From NCBI GenBank assembly GCA_963693085.1, contig OY856410.1, positions 561,151,906-561,215,905 of the forward strand: a DNA stretch of 64,000 nt, read 5' to 3'. The position numbers and the translations under genes were made by a program. The notes below the pieces were generated by a model. It worked only from the letters and a program-made list of their open reading frames with translations. It searched no databases and had not been told where the DNA came from. The DNA is from Alisma plantago-aquatica (lineage: Eukaryota > Streptophyta > Magnoliopsida > Alismatales > Alismataceae). This document shows positions 35,286 to 49,411 of this stretch, one piece after another. Numbering within the stretch: position 1 is the first letter of the stretch; each line of letters starts with the position of its first letter.

Positions 35286-36183
35286 TAAGGATAAACATAG
35301 TGCTACTGGGGAGCATGTATCCCAAACAAGTAGATATTGTCATGTATTTTTAAGACATATTTATATAAGCAATTTTAATACTGTTAGGCTAGCCAATAGC
35401 TAGTTTAGCGAAAGTTGGAACAAGAAAACTAGATAAAGACATGATTAGATCATTAAAAAGAGTCCATATCAGAGTCTTGATTTTAAGAAAGTGTGGTTTG
35501 ATTAAAATAATAAGGATATGGTCATGTGAGTACATCCATGAAGGTAGATTTTTTCATGCTATTTATGTATTATTGTTTTGAATTATCTATTTTAACATAT
35601 TAAAGTGTATGCATGATCAACATCATAAACCATAGATGATACTTATGCTGTGGTAAAGCATTCTCAACATGATAAATGATTTTGGGTTAGGGTCCTATGA
35701 TCTTGAACAAGGAGAACATAAGATTTTATAAGATAAATGAGTTAATAGCATATACATATTTAATCATATTTCATGGAGCGTGGTTACTAATAATTTTTTA
35801 AGTGATTAAATTGGGATTCCAAGTTCTAAGGCAGTAAAATTACAAATTTAGGTTTACATAATAGTATGGAAAATCTTTGGATCAAGATTTCCATAAGATT
35901 AAAGAACAAGGCATAAAAGTCCATATTGTGCTACATTTTAGGTTACATATTCATCATTAGTGTCCAAGAAAGATAGTGGTAGTAGGTTCACATGATAAAA
36001 AAAGTTACTAACTAGTAGAGAGAATATAGATTTTAGTAATTATTAGATCAATATGAGAATTAGAACAATTAGACATTTCCAAAATGATTAAAGATACACA
36101 TTTCAACAAGATAGTAGAATTTCTTAGGGATAGAAAAATTCAAACAATTTTTAATGATTCTTTGCAATGTTTTGATTAAAATA
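35286..36183. other. AT-rich intergenic stretch
   Basis: No gene or element end recognised. It is the continuation of the sequence left of the CACTA insertion and leads into the first (TA)n tract. Confidence 0.5.
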
Positions 36184-36242
36184 GTATATATATGTATATA
36201 TGTATATAAATGCATATATGTAAATATATATATGCTTATATG

Positions 36243-36276
<34 letters not shown>

Positions 36277-36282
36277 TATATA
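36184..36282. repeat. (TA)n tract 1, interrupted
   Basis: TA-rich microsatellite with TATATG/CATATA interruptions. It abuts the GGGCTCATC start of the first hairpin-ended insertion. Open frames here read only Tyr-Ile and similar and are artefacts. Confidence 0.85.
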
Positions 36283-36560
36283 GGGCTCATCTTTAATACC
36301 CGCGCGGGTAGCTACCCGCCCCCTATTTTGGTTACTTTTTTTCAAGTTTCTTAGTTTCAACAAGTACAAGGTTACTTTACCTTGCAAATTGTTACTTTTC
36401 ATGCATATATAGTTCCATTTGCAACCACAAATTTCAAAATACAATTACATATATATTTCTTATGTATTCTGCCCAGTTTTACTTTTTTAGTCTTATACTT
36501 ACTTTTTTTATCAACATATAACTTTTTGGTCCTTCCAGTTACTTTGTTTGCCATGCATAT
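36283..36560. mobile_element. Hairpin-ended microsatellite insertion A (3'-shortened)
   Basis: It starts GGGCTCATCTTTAATACCCG with the palindrome ACCCGCGCGGGT 14 bases in. The interior repeats GTTACTTT-type words. It ends at GCCATGCATATATG without the second palindrome, so about 60-70 bp of its far end are missing compared with unit B. Confidence 0.65.
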
Positions 36561-36643
36561 ATGTAGATATATATATTCTTATATGTATATATATGTATAT
36601 ATATACATATATATTTGTATATATATATACATATACATATATA
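36561..36643. repeat. (TA)n tract 2, interrupted
   Basis: TA-rich microsatellite between insertions A and B. Confidence 0.85.
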
Positions 36644-36982
36644 GGGCTCATCTTTAATACCCGTGCGGGTACCTACCCGCTCCCTATTTTAGTTACTTTT
36701 TTTTTCAAGTTTCTTAGTTTCAACATGTACAAGGTTACTTTACCTTCCAAATTGTTACTTTTCATGCATAGATAGTTCCATTTGCAACCACAAATTACAA
36801 AATACAATTACATATATATTTCTTATGTATTCTACCCAATTTTACTTTTTTAGTCTTATACTTACTTTTTTATAAATATATTACTTTTTGGTACTTCCAG
36901 TTACTTTGTGTGCCATATGGTTACATTCAGGACTTTCAGGTAGCAGAAATCCAAGCTACCCGCGCGGGTATTCAATGAATGC
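36644..36982. mobile_element. Hairpin-ended microsatellite insertion B (339 bp)
   Basis: The left end is GGGCTCATCTTTAATACCCG. The right end, read inverted, is GCATTCATTGAATACCCGCG. The core AATACCCG(C/T)GCGGGTA(G/C)CT is thus inverted at the two ends, 10-12 bases from the TA tracts. The interior has about eight TTAC-core words (GGTTACTTT, TTGTTACTTTT, AGTTACTTTG) in one orientation. Noncoding. Confidence 0.75.
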
Positions 36983-37490
<508 letters not shown>

Positions 37491-37644
37491 TATATATATA
37501 TTATATGTATATATATTATATGTATATATATATATGAATATATATATATGTATATGTAGATATATGTAAATGTATATATATATATATGTATATATGTATA
37601 TAGATATATGTATATATATGTATATATATACATATGTATATATA
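37491..37644. repeat. (TA)n tract 4, interrupted
   Basis: TA-rich with frequent TATATG units. Flanked by insertions C and D. Confidence 0.85.
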
Positions 37645-37982
37645 GGGCCCATCTTTAATACCCGCGTGGGTAGCTACCCGCCCCCCATTTCGGTTACTTT
37701 TTTTCAAGTTGGTTACTTTTGACATGTAGAGGGCTACTTTATCTTACAAACTGTTGAGTTTCATGCATAGATTGTTACATTTGTAACAACAGATTTCAAA
37801 ACATGGTTACATATATATCTACTGTGTATTTTGTACGTGATTACTTTTTAGTCGTATAGTTACTTTTTGATCAACATATTTACTTTTTTTGATAGAAGAA
37901 TTACTTATATTGCCAGAACAGTTACTTTTTTGACTGTCGGGTAGAGAAATTCAAGCTGCCCACGCGGGTATTGAATGAACAC

Positions 37983-37984
<2 letters not shown>
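37645..37984. mobile_element. Hairpin-ended microsatellite insertion D (340 bp)
   Basis: It starts GGGCCCATCTTTAATACCCG; the end inverted is GGGTGTTCATTCAATACCCG. It is a diverged relative of B with the same GTTACTTT words. It carries no coding potential. Confidence 0.72.

Positions 37985-38063
<79 letters not shown>
37985..38063. repeat. (TA)n tract 5, pure
   Basis: Uninterrupted TA repeats between insertion D and the hAT element. Confidence 0.92.
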
Positions 38064-38068
<5 letters not shown>

Positions 38069-38170
38069 GTGGAGCCAGAAATTTGTCATTGCGGGGGCCG
38101 ATTCATATAATAATATATATAAAAAATTGCTATATTATATATGTCAAAAAATACTAACGAAGTTACAAAG

Positions 38171-40628
38171 TTATTTGAGTTGCGCTTTGCGGCTCTTTAA
38201 TGCATAGAATTCATCAATTCTGTTGTCCATTGTGAATGTAGCAGCTATTTCTTTTTCAATATACATAATCATGCAATCAGCAAAGAAATCATCTTCCATC
38301 TTGTTCCGCAACCTTGTTTTCACAAGCTTCATAGTAGAGAATGCCCTCTCAGTAGTAGTAGTTGAGACTGGAAGTGTCAAAATAAGTTGGATGACCTTGT
38401 AAATTTGCTTGTAATTTTTTGCCTTTCTGGTTCTTACTAATGCCTGACATAACTCAGAAAGTGTATTAAGGTTTTGCATGTCAGGATCAGTGATCACGCC
38501 AATTTCATAATGTTTCAATTCAAATATCAAAGAATCTTTATCCTCCACACTAAAATCTTGAGGATAGTATTTATCAGTGAGCCTGTATATATCACTAGCA
38601 TTGAAAGATTCATAGCCATCTCTTGAATCTAATGATGATGTAAGACAAAGAAGCTCCATTGTACGTTCATTGAATCTATAATTAAGCTCTTTAAATTGGG
38701 AGTCCATCACAGTAATAAATATATCTACTCAAAAGTGATGTTCTATAGTAATCTCATCAGACTGATGTCGAACACATGCATGACTTAGGTAACGTGAAGC
38801 CAAATCAGATATTTCTACTTTATGTTCAGTACAAAATGACTTCACAGAATTCATAAAGTTTGTCCAACCATCATCCCTCATCGCTTGAATAAGGGACTTT
38901 GTACTTGTGACCAAGCTCATTGCATTCACTATGTCTTGATCTTGAGATTGTAATGCTTGACACAGGCTACTTCTCTCATTAATAGAAGAATAAAAATAAA
39001 TTCAAATGAGATTATTGTGTTGTAAGATGCATCTACATCATCACGTTGAGAATATGTGGCTCCATTTTTAATGATATTGCATAAGACAACACATGTTGGA
39101 TCAAATAAATGTATTAAGCTTGTGATCGAAGAATAATGATAACCCCAACGAGTATCATCAGGTCGTTGTAAGGTCCTTATTTGGTTAAGTCATCTTCCTG
39201 TCTCAAGATCCACTGTAGTTTCCTTTTCAGAAATTTCCTCATATTGAGCAGAGCGTAGTTCTTCCGTTCGTTTACAAGATGCTCCAACAATGTTAATAAT
39301 TGTTAATAATTTTGTGAAAAATTGATGTACAGAAATCACATTTCTAGAAGCTTCTACTAAAGCTAACTGAAGTCTATGTGCAAAACAATGAACATAATAT
39401 GCTGAAGGACATTCTTTCAAGATTAGGGCTTGGAGTCCATTCCACTCACCACACATATTACTTACACCATCATATCCTTTCCCAAGTATGCATTGCATAC
39501 TTAAATCATGTTGAGATAACACAAAAGAGATATTGTCTTTTAAAGATAGGGCACTTGTATCTTTAACATGCACCACATCAAGAAATCTCTCCTTAAGAAG
39601 TCCACTTTCATCAACAAATCGAACAACAATAGCTAATTATTCACATCTCGATTCATCATGTGATTCATATACAAGTATACAATATGGTGCTCTAGACATT
39701 TCATTGCGGATGGCTTTTTGAACTTTGGAAGAAATGATGTGCAAAATTTCTTTTTGGATTTTTGGTGAAGTATAACTGGCATTTCGAGGAGCATTATCTA
39801 GGACCACATCAGCAACATCACTACTATATTGAGATAAAAGTTTGATCATCTCGATGAAATTGCCTCTATTTTTAGAAGTCGGAGATTCATCGTGTCCTCG
39901 AAATGCACAAGCTTGGAAAGCTAGCCACCGAGCAGTGTCAATTGAAGTTCTAAGACGCAATCGATTTGATATGATTATTTGCTCTGATTGTCGATGCATA
40001 ACTTTATCTATGTGGCCTTTCTGGATCATTAGATCCTTACATGCCTTTTCAGCTAAGTTATGAGTAGAACATGGTTCAGTGCCAACATGCATTAAGATGA
40101 GCAATTCACTCCCCCGACTTTCTTCCAATTTCGAAACCCCTCAAGTGTGTATGTAGAAGAACCCAAACGTCCAGATGGAGGCTTGTCGAATACAAAGCAT
40201 GGTAAGCAGTGTGCTGCATCTTTGGATGGAGAGTATTCTAGCCATGTTGGAAATTTTTGAAACCAAGATGCTTGAAACTGACGTGGATGTTTGTCAGACC
40301 CTGATGTTGGATAATTTTCCAAATGATGTTGGTAGGGGCCAGTGATGAAATAATCACGTCGTATTTCATCTTGTTTAGAAGGAGGGTGTTCCCAAATTTG
40401 ACTTCTCAAACCAAGATCATGAACTATAGAAAGTTCTTTTTTGTTTTCCTCTTCTGTTCTTTGACGCTTGTTAGTAGGATTAATGTCAGTCTCATCTCCA
40501 GATTCACATGAAAAAGGATCATTAGACAAAGTATGAGGTTTCGTGGAAGGAACATCTGAGCTTGATGGATTGTGTACTTCATTAGTAAACTTTGGGAAAA
40601 AGGAAAGAATTGTTTTATCTGTCACCAT
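38171..40628 (-). pseudogene. hAT transposase (TTF zinc finger, DUF4371, hAT dimerisation), broken
   Basis: The start at 40628 gives MVTDKTILSFFPKF. The TTF-type region has RQFQASWFQKFPTWLEYS and AAHCLPCFVFDKPP. A frame change near 40115 leads to the catalytic core (DUF4371-type) with WLAFQACAFRGHDES, VVLDNAPRNASYTSP, GKGYDGVSNMCGEWNGLQAL and YYVHCFAHRLQLALVE. The C-terminus has the dimerisation domain LPVSTTTTERAFSTMKLVKT (38171-38710). Stops lie near 39635, 39188, about 38990 and 38712. The product resembles plant zinc finger MYM-type protein 1-like proteins of about 750-800 residues. Role: excision and insertion of the element. Only a few lesions separate it from an open gene, so decay is moderate. 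Confidence 0.82.
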
Positions 40629-41562
40629 AGTTTGGACCTAAACGAGCAATACAATTCATTACTTCACATATAAATTTGCTTAACATATAAATTTGATCGA
40701 CTACCGTTACTTGACATTGATATGTATATTTATGTCTACAAACAATGATTTTGTAGACATACACAATGATATACCAATTTAGTAATTCTTAGATTAGATG
40801 CAAATAGAATAGTTATGTTTGACTGTAGACCGGATTGGATATGACTCAGAAAAAAGGATTATAAGAAAAGCACGACCAATATGTACCACCGATGGCCAAG
40901 CAAAAAAAAAAGAACAAACATATTGATCAATGAGGAATTATAAAACTACATAATATTGATCATGCTATCAATAATACTAGACATGAACTAATGAAATCCA
41001 AAGTGTTCTAAACATTTAGTGTTATTGGAGATCAGTACTACGTATTAGAATTGTAAAAGCGAATAAGAATATGAACCTGGAAGTTGTCACTGACGGTGAT
41101 AAAGGTGAATAAAAAATCCAACTATATTTTCCTTTTTTGCTCGTCTCCTTTTGCCTGTCTCCTGATCTTCACGGCTTCAACTGCTTTCTTCGTAGAGTCA
41201 TAATTGATATTGTAGACTGCTGCACAAATTGATGATTGATTAATGGTGGACAAATTCGTGCTTAGCAGTTGCCAAGGCATTCGAAACGCCTGTTCGCGTT
41301 CTCCACGCGACGCGATGATCCGTTCTTGTTCTCACAACAGAAGACACTGCGAGGGCAGTTTTCCAAAAACGATTGTTCTGTAATCTATGGCCAACTGAAC
41401 GGGGCAACATATAAGAAATAAACTAACCAATACTAATAGGAATTGTATTAGATAATTACAATTATAATCGGAATAGGAAATTAGTCAAAAGTATCCGCAT
41501 CTAATTGATTTTTTCTCGCATGCTTGGGGGGGCACGACCCCATCTTGCCCCCCTCCCTCCGT

Positions 41563-41567
<5 letters not shown>
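40629..41567 (-). other. 5' noncoding part of the hAT element
   Basis: Upstream of the transposase start on the minus strand. It includes a probable 5'-UTR and a moderately GC-rich patch at 41150-41400. It ends in the inverted repeat next to (TA)n. No further gene seen. Confidence 0.5.
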
Positions 41568-42020
<453 letters not shown>

Positions 42021-42119
42021 ATGTTTACTTGCTGCCCGCGCGGGTAGATTAGATTAGTTACCCATGCTATCAAAACATGGTGGCATCTATTCGTAAATTG
42101 GTGCAACATTAGTTCAAGC

Positions 42120-43380
42120 GACTCCCGTCTCGTGTATTCTCTGTCCCAACCGTCCGTTCTCATTGTCCCTCGTTTGCTACCCAAGTCTATGAAGAGGTCA
42201 TGACGACATTTCCATTGCCAATTGCCATCACCATCCTCCTCACCAACCACCTTGATTAGTCATGCCGGCCGGAGCTTCGCCTACGCTGCTAAAACATCTG
42301 CCGGTGTGAATCGTTCACGCCTCCCTCAAAGACGATGTCCCAAATCCTGTGTCCAACTAGACAAGTTTGCCCCATCGGGATCCCCTGTTCCACGCGGAGC
42401 CTGCTGGACGCCTTCCATGACCGCACCGGTGTATCTATCTCCTCCGCTCCAGGGTGTCGCGGCGTGTGGTACGAGTCATCCTCCAGGTTCGCTGAGGACG
42501 TGGAGCTGGCGAGTAAGGCAGACGGTGAGGAGGCCCCCTTGGATGAGCCTCCTCCTGTAGGCTAACTGCGAGGATGTGGATGGGCGGGGCTTCTTCGGTG
42601 CCGGCAAACAGTCGTCAGAGTTGTCCGGGGCAGGGATCCGTTGCACGTCGCCTGTCGGGGTAGTGAAGTCAACGTCGCAGATGCCATATGATGCACATGG
42701 GTGATAATCCGCCACCATCTCTGCAGCAGGTGCGGGTCGTTGAGATGTCGTGATAATTGAAACGTCGCCGGTAGCTGGGAGGAGGTGGACCTGGAGCTGA
42801 CGGATCGGGACCTGGAGTAGTGCGGTGCCAACGCTGGTGGAGGCCTGAGGATACACATCGTGCGGACCGATGTTTGTGTGCTTGAGAGGACTACATAGAG
42901 GGAGTGTGGGTGACGCAATTTTGATGGTCGGGTGGTCTGGATCAGTGGCGTCGAAGCCTGAAGGAGGAGTTGTTGAAGGGAGATGAAGAATCAGGTGGCA
43001 GAGGCACAACGATTGTTGTGGGGGTGACTAGCGCCTGATGTGGAACATCTTTGTGGGGGTTGGTTCTGTGTGAGTAGCGGTGGGGGTTGTCATCTCAAAA
43101 ACCTGGAACGACTGATGATGATGTTGTAAAAAGGTTTCAATTGTGGATAATGACTTCTGGGTGACTTGTCATCTCAAATCCAAAAACGTTGCATTGTATC
43201 TGACAAGTGGTAGTAGTTCCAGTTCTATTTTACTAGTGGTCAACGTGACAACAACCGTAGAAGAGACTAAAGAGTATGTCTATTGCAATTCTCACAGTAT
43301 TATTAGTTAATCAATATTCTCTCTAAAAAATACATTTCTCTACCGTGCTGTTTGAAATATTTATATTCAAAATGAGATCT
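42120..43380. other. GC-rich unidentified segment inside insertion E
   Basis: Open frames exist on both strands (minus 42476-43009, 177 codons; plus 42222-42560, 112 codons). Neither translation shows a domain I recognise. The Pro/Ser-rich minus frame could be a fragment of a captured gene. Composition differs sharply from the surrounding AT-rich DNA. The stretch to 43380 is noncoding. Confidence 0.35.
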
Positions 43381-43439
43381 ACATGATACAATGCAATTAT
43401 TTTTCAACTAATGTTACAATCATGGGATGTTTTTGTTTA

Positions 43440-44290
43440 AGTCATTCGAATTTGGACCACCAAAATGACTATTCATATTACAAAATGTCACATATATTAC
43501 AGTTGGCTCTTGCCTATTACATTATGATTGCCCATATTACATATGACACTCACTTATTACAATATGAGTATTCATATTATAAAACTATCATGTACATTAC
43601 AGTTGGCTCTTACCTATTACAATGTGACTGTCCATATTACATAGACACTTTCTTATTACAATATGACTATCCATATTACAAACTGTCACCTACATTACGG
43701 TTGGCTCTTGCCTATTACAATGTGACTGTCTATATTACAAATGACACTTGCTTATTACAATATGAGAATCCATATTATAAAACTGTCACCTACATTACGG
43801 TTGGCTCTTGCCTATTATAATGTGATTGTCCATATTACAGATGACACTTGCTTATTACAATATCAGTATCCATACTACAAAATTGTCACCTACATTACAG
43901 TTGGTTCTTGCCTATGACAATGTGAATGTCCATATTACCAATGACACTTTCTTATTACAATATGACTATCCATATTACAAATTGTCACCTACATCACGGT
44001 TGGTTCTTGCCTATTACAATGCGACTGTCCATATTATATATGACACTTGCTTATTACAGATGACACTTGCTTATTACAATATGAGTATCCATATTACAAA
44101 ATTGTCACCTACATTATGGTTGACTCTTGCCTATTACAACGTGACTGTCTATATTATATATGACACTTGCTTATTACAATATGACTATCCATATTACAAA
44201 AGTGTCACTTACATTATGGTTGCCTCTTGCCTATTACAATGTGACTATCCATATTACAGATAACACTTGGTTATTACAGGTCAGAGGATA
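43440..44290. repeat. Minisatellite, period about 98-100 bp, 8-9 copies, ATTACA-rich
   Basis: Each unit contains TATTACAATATGA, a TCCATATTACAAA segment, TGTCACCTACATTA and TTGGCTCTTGCCTATTAC. Unit starts recur near 43542, 43640, 43742, 43842, 43941, 44060 and 44161. The word ATTACA recurs every 20-40 bases. The two plus frames 43383-43820 and 43826-44263 (145 codons each) arise from this array and are not taken as genes. Confidence 0.9.
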
Positions 44291-44653
44291 TGTATTGTAC
44301 GCATTACTAGTTGAAATTCACTTTAATTTGTGGCCCTTTTTTGTACCTACACATGCTTTTATCTAACAAAGAACAAATCTCAAATACAGTTCTGTAGCAT
44401 AAATTTATTATCCATATAGAACTATATATGCTAAGTTAATCTCACTCCCTATCTTTAGGTTTAAAGAAGTCGCACAAAACCACAACCCGGCTAGTGGGAG
44501 GGTCGCATCTGTCAACACATAAAGAATATTTCCAACAACAGAGAGATAGCTAGTCTAGATGGTGATGATCCTGGTACCGCTTTGCACAGATAGTCATTAC
44601 TCCATGGACCACTGTCACAGAATATCTATCTACCTACGCTACCCACCGCCACC

Positions 44654-45424
44654 ATGTTCGCAAAACCTCCCCCTCCTACTGCCTCTTTCCTTCTGTTACC
44701 ACTTCTCCCATTGTGCCTCGTCCTCCGCCACAGTCCCATTCCGGCTGCTGCGGCCGATGGCGTCAGATTCACCTTCAACAACGGGTTCCGTGGTGCCAAC
44801 CTCACCCTGAACGGCATGGCGGAGGTGACGCCGGAAGGTGTCCTACAACTCAGCAACGCCACTAAGCTCAAGAGTGGCCACACCTTCTATTCCACCCCGA
44901 TCCGCCTCAACTCCACCTCAGGATCCTCTTTCTCCACCACCTTTGTCTTTACAATCCGCTACACACAGATCAGCGGGCATGGGATCGTGCTGCTCCTCAC
45001 CCCTACCCTCGACTTCATCCACACCGCCACCGTCGGGGAGTACCTCGACGTCTTCAATTGCACCAACAACGGCGATCCGGCCAACCACATCTTCTCCGTC
45101 GAGCTGGACACCATACTCAACCCCGAGCTCCACGACGTCAACGACAACCACGTCGGAATCGACGTCAATGGCCTCGTCTCCGTCAACGCCACTCCCGCAG
45201 GGTACTACATGGACGATACTAACGGCACTAGCGGTGGAGGGTTCCAGAACCTCAGCCTCAGTAGCAAAGACAGGATGCATGTGTGGCTAGACTATGATGA
45301 GGACATGACGCGTGTGGACGTCAGTCTGGTGCCGTTCAAGGTGCCCAAGCCCAAAATTATTCAGACCTCACGATATCCATTCACCACCGTTCCGTCCTCC
45401 CTGTATAAGAAATATTTGTCATAA
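44654..45424 (+). CDS. Truncated L-type lectin receptor-kinase ectodomain (captured gene fragment)
   Basis: 256 codons with a good start context (CCACCATG). Residues 1-35 form a signal peptide with a Leu-rich core. Residues 36-245 are a legume-lectin domain: DGVRFTFNNGFRGANLTLNG, EVTPEGVLQLSNAT, FSTTFVFTI (93-101), the GHGI strand (108-111), FSVELDT (147-153), NDNHVGIDVNGLVS (163-176, metal and sugar-binding region) and MHVWLDYDEDMTRVDVSL (208-225). Several N-glycosylation sites are visible (NLT, NAT, NST, NGT, NLS). In family members the lectin fold continues with a MYVGFSSSTG-type strand, then a membrane helix and kinase; here the frame ends after SLYKKYLS. The protein would be secreted, with an incomplete fold. 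Codon use is GC-rich, as in monocot genes and unlike its neighbours. The rest of the receptor is absent from the window. Confidence 0.8.
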   Translation: MFAKPPPPTASFLLLPLLPLCLVLRHSPIPAAAADGVRFTFNNGFRGANLTLNGMAEVTPEGVLQLSNATKLKSGHTFYSTPIRLNSTSGSSFSTTFVFTIRYTQISGHGIVLLLTPTLDFIHTATVGEYLDVFNCTNNGDPANHIFSVELDTILNPELHDVNDNHVGIDVNGLVSVNATPAGYYMDDTNGTSGGGFQNLSLSSKDRMHVWLDYDEDMTRVDVSLVPFKVPKPKIIQTSRYPFTTVPSSLYKKYLS

Positions 45425-45548
45425 TTACAAGTGAATGCCACCGCTTCAGCCTACACAAAAAGGATGACACATTGTTATTTATGAAAGATGCCACCGCTAC
45501 TTAGATGCGGGTATTTTAGCTGGTTACCCGCGCGAGTAGTAAGTATTA

Positions 45549-45552
<4 letters not shown>

Positions 45553-45619
<67 letters not shown>
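45553..45619. repeat. (TA)n tract 7, pure
   Basis: Pure TA repeats between insertions E and F. Confidence 0.92.
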
Positions 45620-47383
<1,764 letters not shown>

Positions 47384-48260
47384 CACTAGAGCATTTTTGA
47401 CCGCTGGTGTCACTTTTCTTGACGTCGCTTTCTACAAAAAACTAACACTACAAATGTAACTACAAACGTATATCATCAGTTGGTAAGGAACAAACATCAC
47501 TATTAGTCAAGTGTTTCCAATTAAGGAAAAAAACACATGTACCGCTTTTATTATAGTATCAGTTTTCTTGGGTATAACCAATGTCACATATTGTCTGCAA
47601 AATTTAATTTTTTAGTGGGAAATTTAAAATAAACATTTGCTTTGATTGTAAAGAAACCAATGACACATTCCTTCCCACAAAGTAAATTTTGTCAAAAAGC
47701 ATCTTTCGGTGTAGTTCTCTATAGAAACTGACGTCGTAGATCACATCCACTGCATAATATTTACCTCCAAAAAACATGTGGTGTCGGTTCCTTCCAAAAG
47801 AACTGATGACATAGGTGTCCAAACACGTTCTCTACGAAAAGTATTTCCACCCAAATTGGGTTATGTCATCGATTTTCTGCTGGAAACGTACGACACAAGT
47901 CTTAGTGAGGTTGGCTTTTTCTATTTGGTATAGGGACATATGTCATCAGTTTTTGGTTGGCATATTGACAACACATAATCAAATATGTCATTGATTTTTC
48001 TTGTTGAACAAATGACACATGTGATAGTGATGTTGACATTTTTTTACTAGGGATATGTATATATGATGTAAGTTGATTGGTGGACAACTAACAATAGAGA
48101 TTGAACTATCTTGTTGGTTTTGCTTGTTGAACCAAAGAGATAGTTCCTAGTGAGGTTGGTATTTTTTAATAGGGATAAGTACTTATGACATTGATTTGTT
48201 GGTGGCTAAACAATGACAGATATTGAACTATGCCTTCAATTTTCCTAGAAAACCGATGAC
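47384..48260 (+). repeat. Left subterminal repeats of the old CACTA element
   Basis: Diverged copies of a TGTCATCAGTTTTC word and its complement, for example TATCATCAGTTGG, GGTGTCGGTTCC, GAACTGATGACATAGG, GTCATCGATTTTC, ATGTCATCAGTTTTTGG and ATGTCATTGATTTTTC. The small minus frames here are shadows. Confidence 0.6.
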
Positions 48261-49411
48261 TAAGTGCTACTTAATAGCACCTACGGAAAATTAATTTCCC
48301 CCATTCCCTATTTCAATGTGTGATGCCTAGATTCTATTTAATAATGATGATGATGAGCTTCTATCTCTCTATGTTGCTTCTAGACATCACTTCCACCTCC
48401 ATTGTAGTGATCACCACCTTTCACCACTCAATCTCGCTCTTTTATCTAGCTCCCAATAGCTCCTTTCTCTAACTGCTACCCTCCTCTTGTAGATCTGCTA
48501 CCTCTTCTCTTAGTTGGAGATTCCACCCCTACCTATGCTCTTGCTTGCCCCCACCTTTGGTTTCCATATCCACCACCACCATTAGTTGTTGACACTGCTT
48601 CTGCTTTAATCTAATAGCTAGGACCTTGGAGCTTGGACACTGCCTCCTCCTCGGGATACCTATTGTTTTTGTTTTTGGTCACCATGCACTAAGGATAAGG
48701 TAGTTTAATATTTCTTACTGTAATTGTTGATTTGCATGTATTATGGCTTGTTACATGCTTGTTAGGACATTAAGTTCTAATTGTCTACCTAATTAATTGA
48801 AAATTATTCTTTGAAAATGCATGAATGGTTGCTTGTTTGGCTTGTTTATAATTCTTCATATAAATCTTGTATATTATGTATATCTAATTAGAATTGAAAA
48901 CCTAGTATATGAATGATGATACTTGGATCATAGGTATACAAATGAAAAAATACATGTATTTTGTTGGCCCAGATACTCTTTGAAGATTTACTCATTAGGA
49001 TTAGATCTTTCTTAGTCCCCATATTGGGATTTTTCTTGTGCACTTAATCTCATTTAGTATATAAGTGTATGAATTGTATATGGTTTGCAATATTTTTTGT
49101 CAACCCTTCTCCATTTATTCTCTAAGTACATGTGTAGGTGAGTATTTTCCCATCTACATCAATGTACTTTGAGAACAATGGGTAAATTCTACCATGGTAT
49201 TCTTGAAAACCGAATAGACATTATACAATTTCTAGTAGAATAGGTGTTCAAGAATAGGTGAGGTGGTACACATTCATTACTGAACCCTAAACCCTAATAT
49301 GTAAACCCTAAACCCTGAACCTTTTTATGTAAACTCTAAAACCTAAAACCTAATATCTAAACCCTAATGTCTAAACACCTTATTCAATACTCATTTTCTC
49401 TATGATAATAG
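48261..49411 (+). promoter_or_regulatory. Leader of the old CACTA element with foldback and telomere-like run
   Basis: A pyrimidine-rich 5' leader (48350-48680) is followed by a region homologous to the foldback leader of the other CACTA element (48978-49260), with AAGATTTACTCATTAGGA, TTCTCTAAGTACATGTG and GAGAACAATGGGTAAATTC. It ends in AAACCCTAA repeats (49283-49376) just before the TNP2 start. Confidence 0.55.
49283..49376 (+). repeat. Interstitial telomere-like repeat (AAACCCTAA variants)
   Basis: It begins AACCCTAAACCCTAA and continues as variants (TAAACCCTAAACCCTGAAC, AAACTCTAAAACCTAAAACC, AAACCCTAATGTCTAAAC). It resembles the plant telomere unit but is short and degenerate, 40 bases upstream of a transposase start codon. 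Confidence 0.75.

Larger units (their letters stand above)
38064..41567 (-). mobile_element. hAT DNA transposon inside the (TA)n tract
   Basis: The left end is TAGGGGTGGAGCCAGAA; the right end read inverted is CAATGACGGAGGGAGG. These are short, imperfect inverted repeats of the hAT type (CAGGGGCGGAGCC-like). Both sides are flanked by alternating TA, so the 8-bp target duplication would be TATATATA/ATATATAT and cannot be proved. The minus strand encodes a hAT transposase of the TTF-type zinc finger (ZMYM1-like) group. Confidence 0.75.

Noticed and set aside
43440..44290. Regularly spaced repeats that might suggest a CRISPR array
   Set aside because: This is a eukaryotic minisatellite of about 100-bp units with diverging copies. 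There are no unique spacers between constant repeats and no cas genes.
44838..45290. Ser/Pro/Thr-rich frame overlapping the lectin ORF, and minus frames at 44918-45280 and 44959-45192
   Set aside because: Shadows of the GC-rich lectin coding sequence in other frames.
47446..47470. CACTACAAATGTAACTAC as the left terminus of the old CACTA element
   Set aside because: Kept only as an alternative: CACTAGAGC at 47384 aligns better with the right end and with subterminal words lying between 47384 and 47446.
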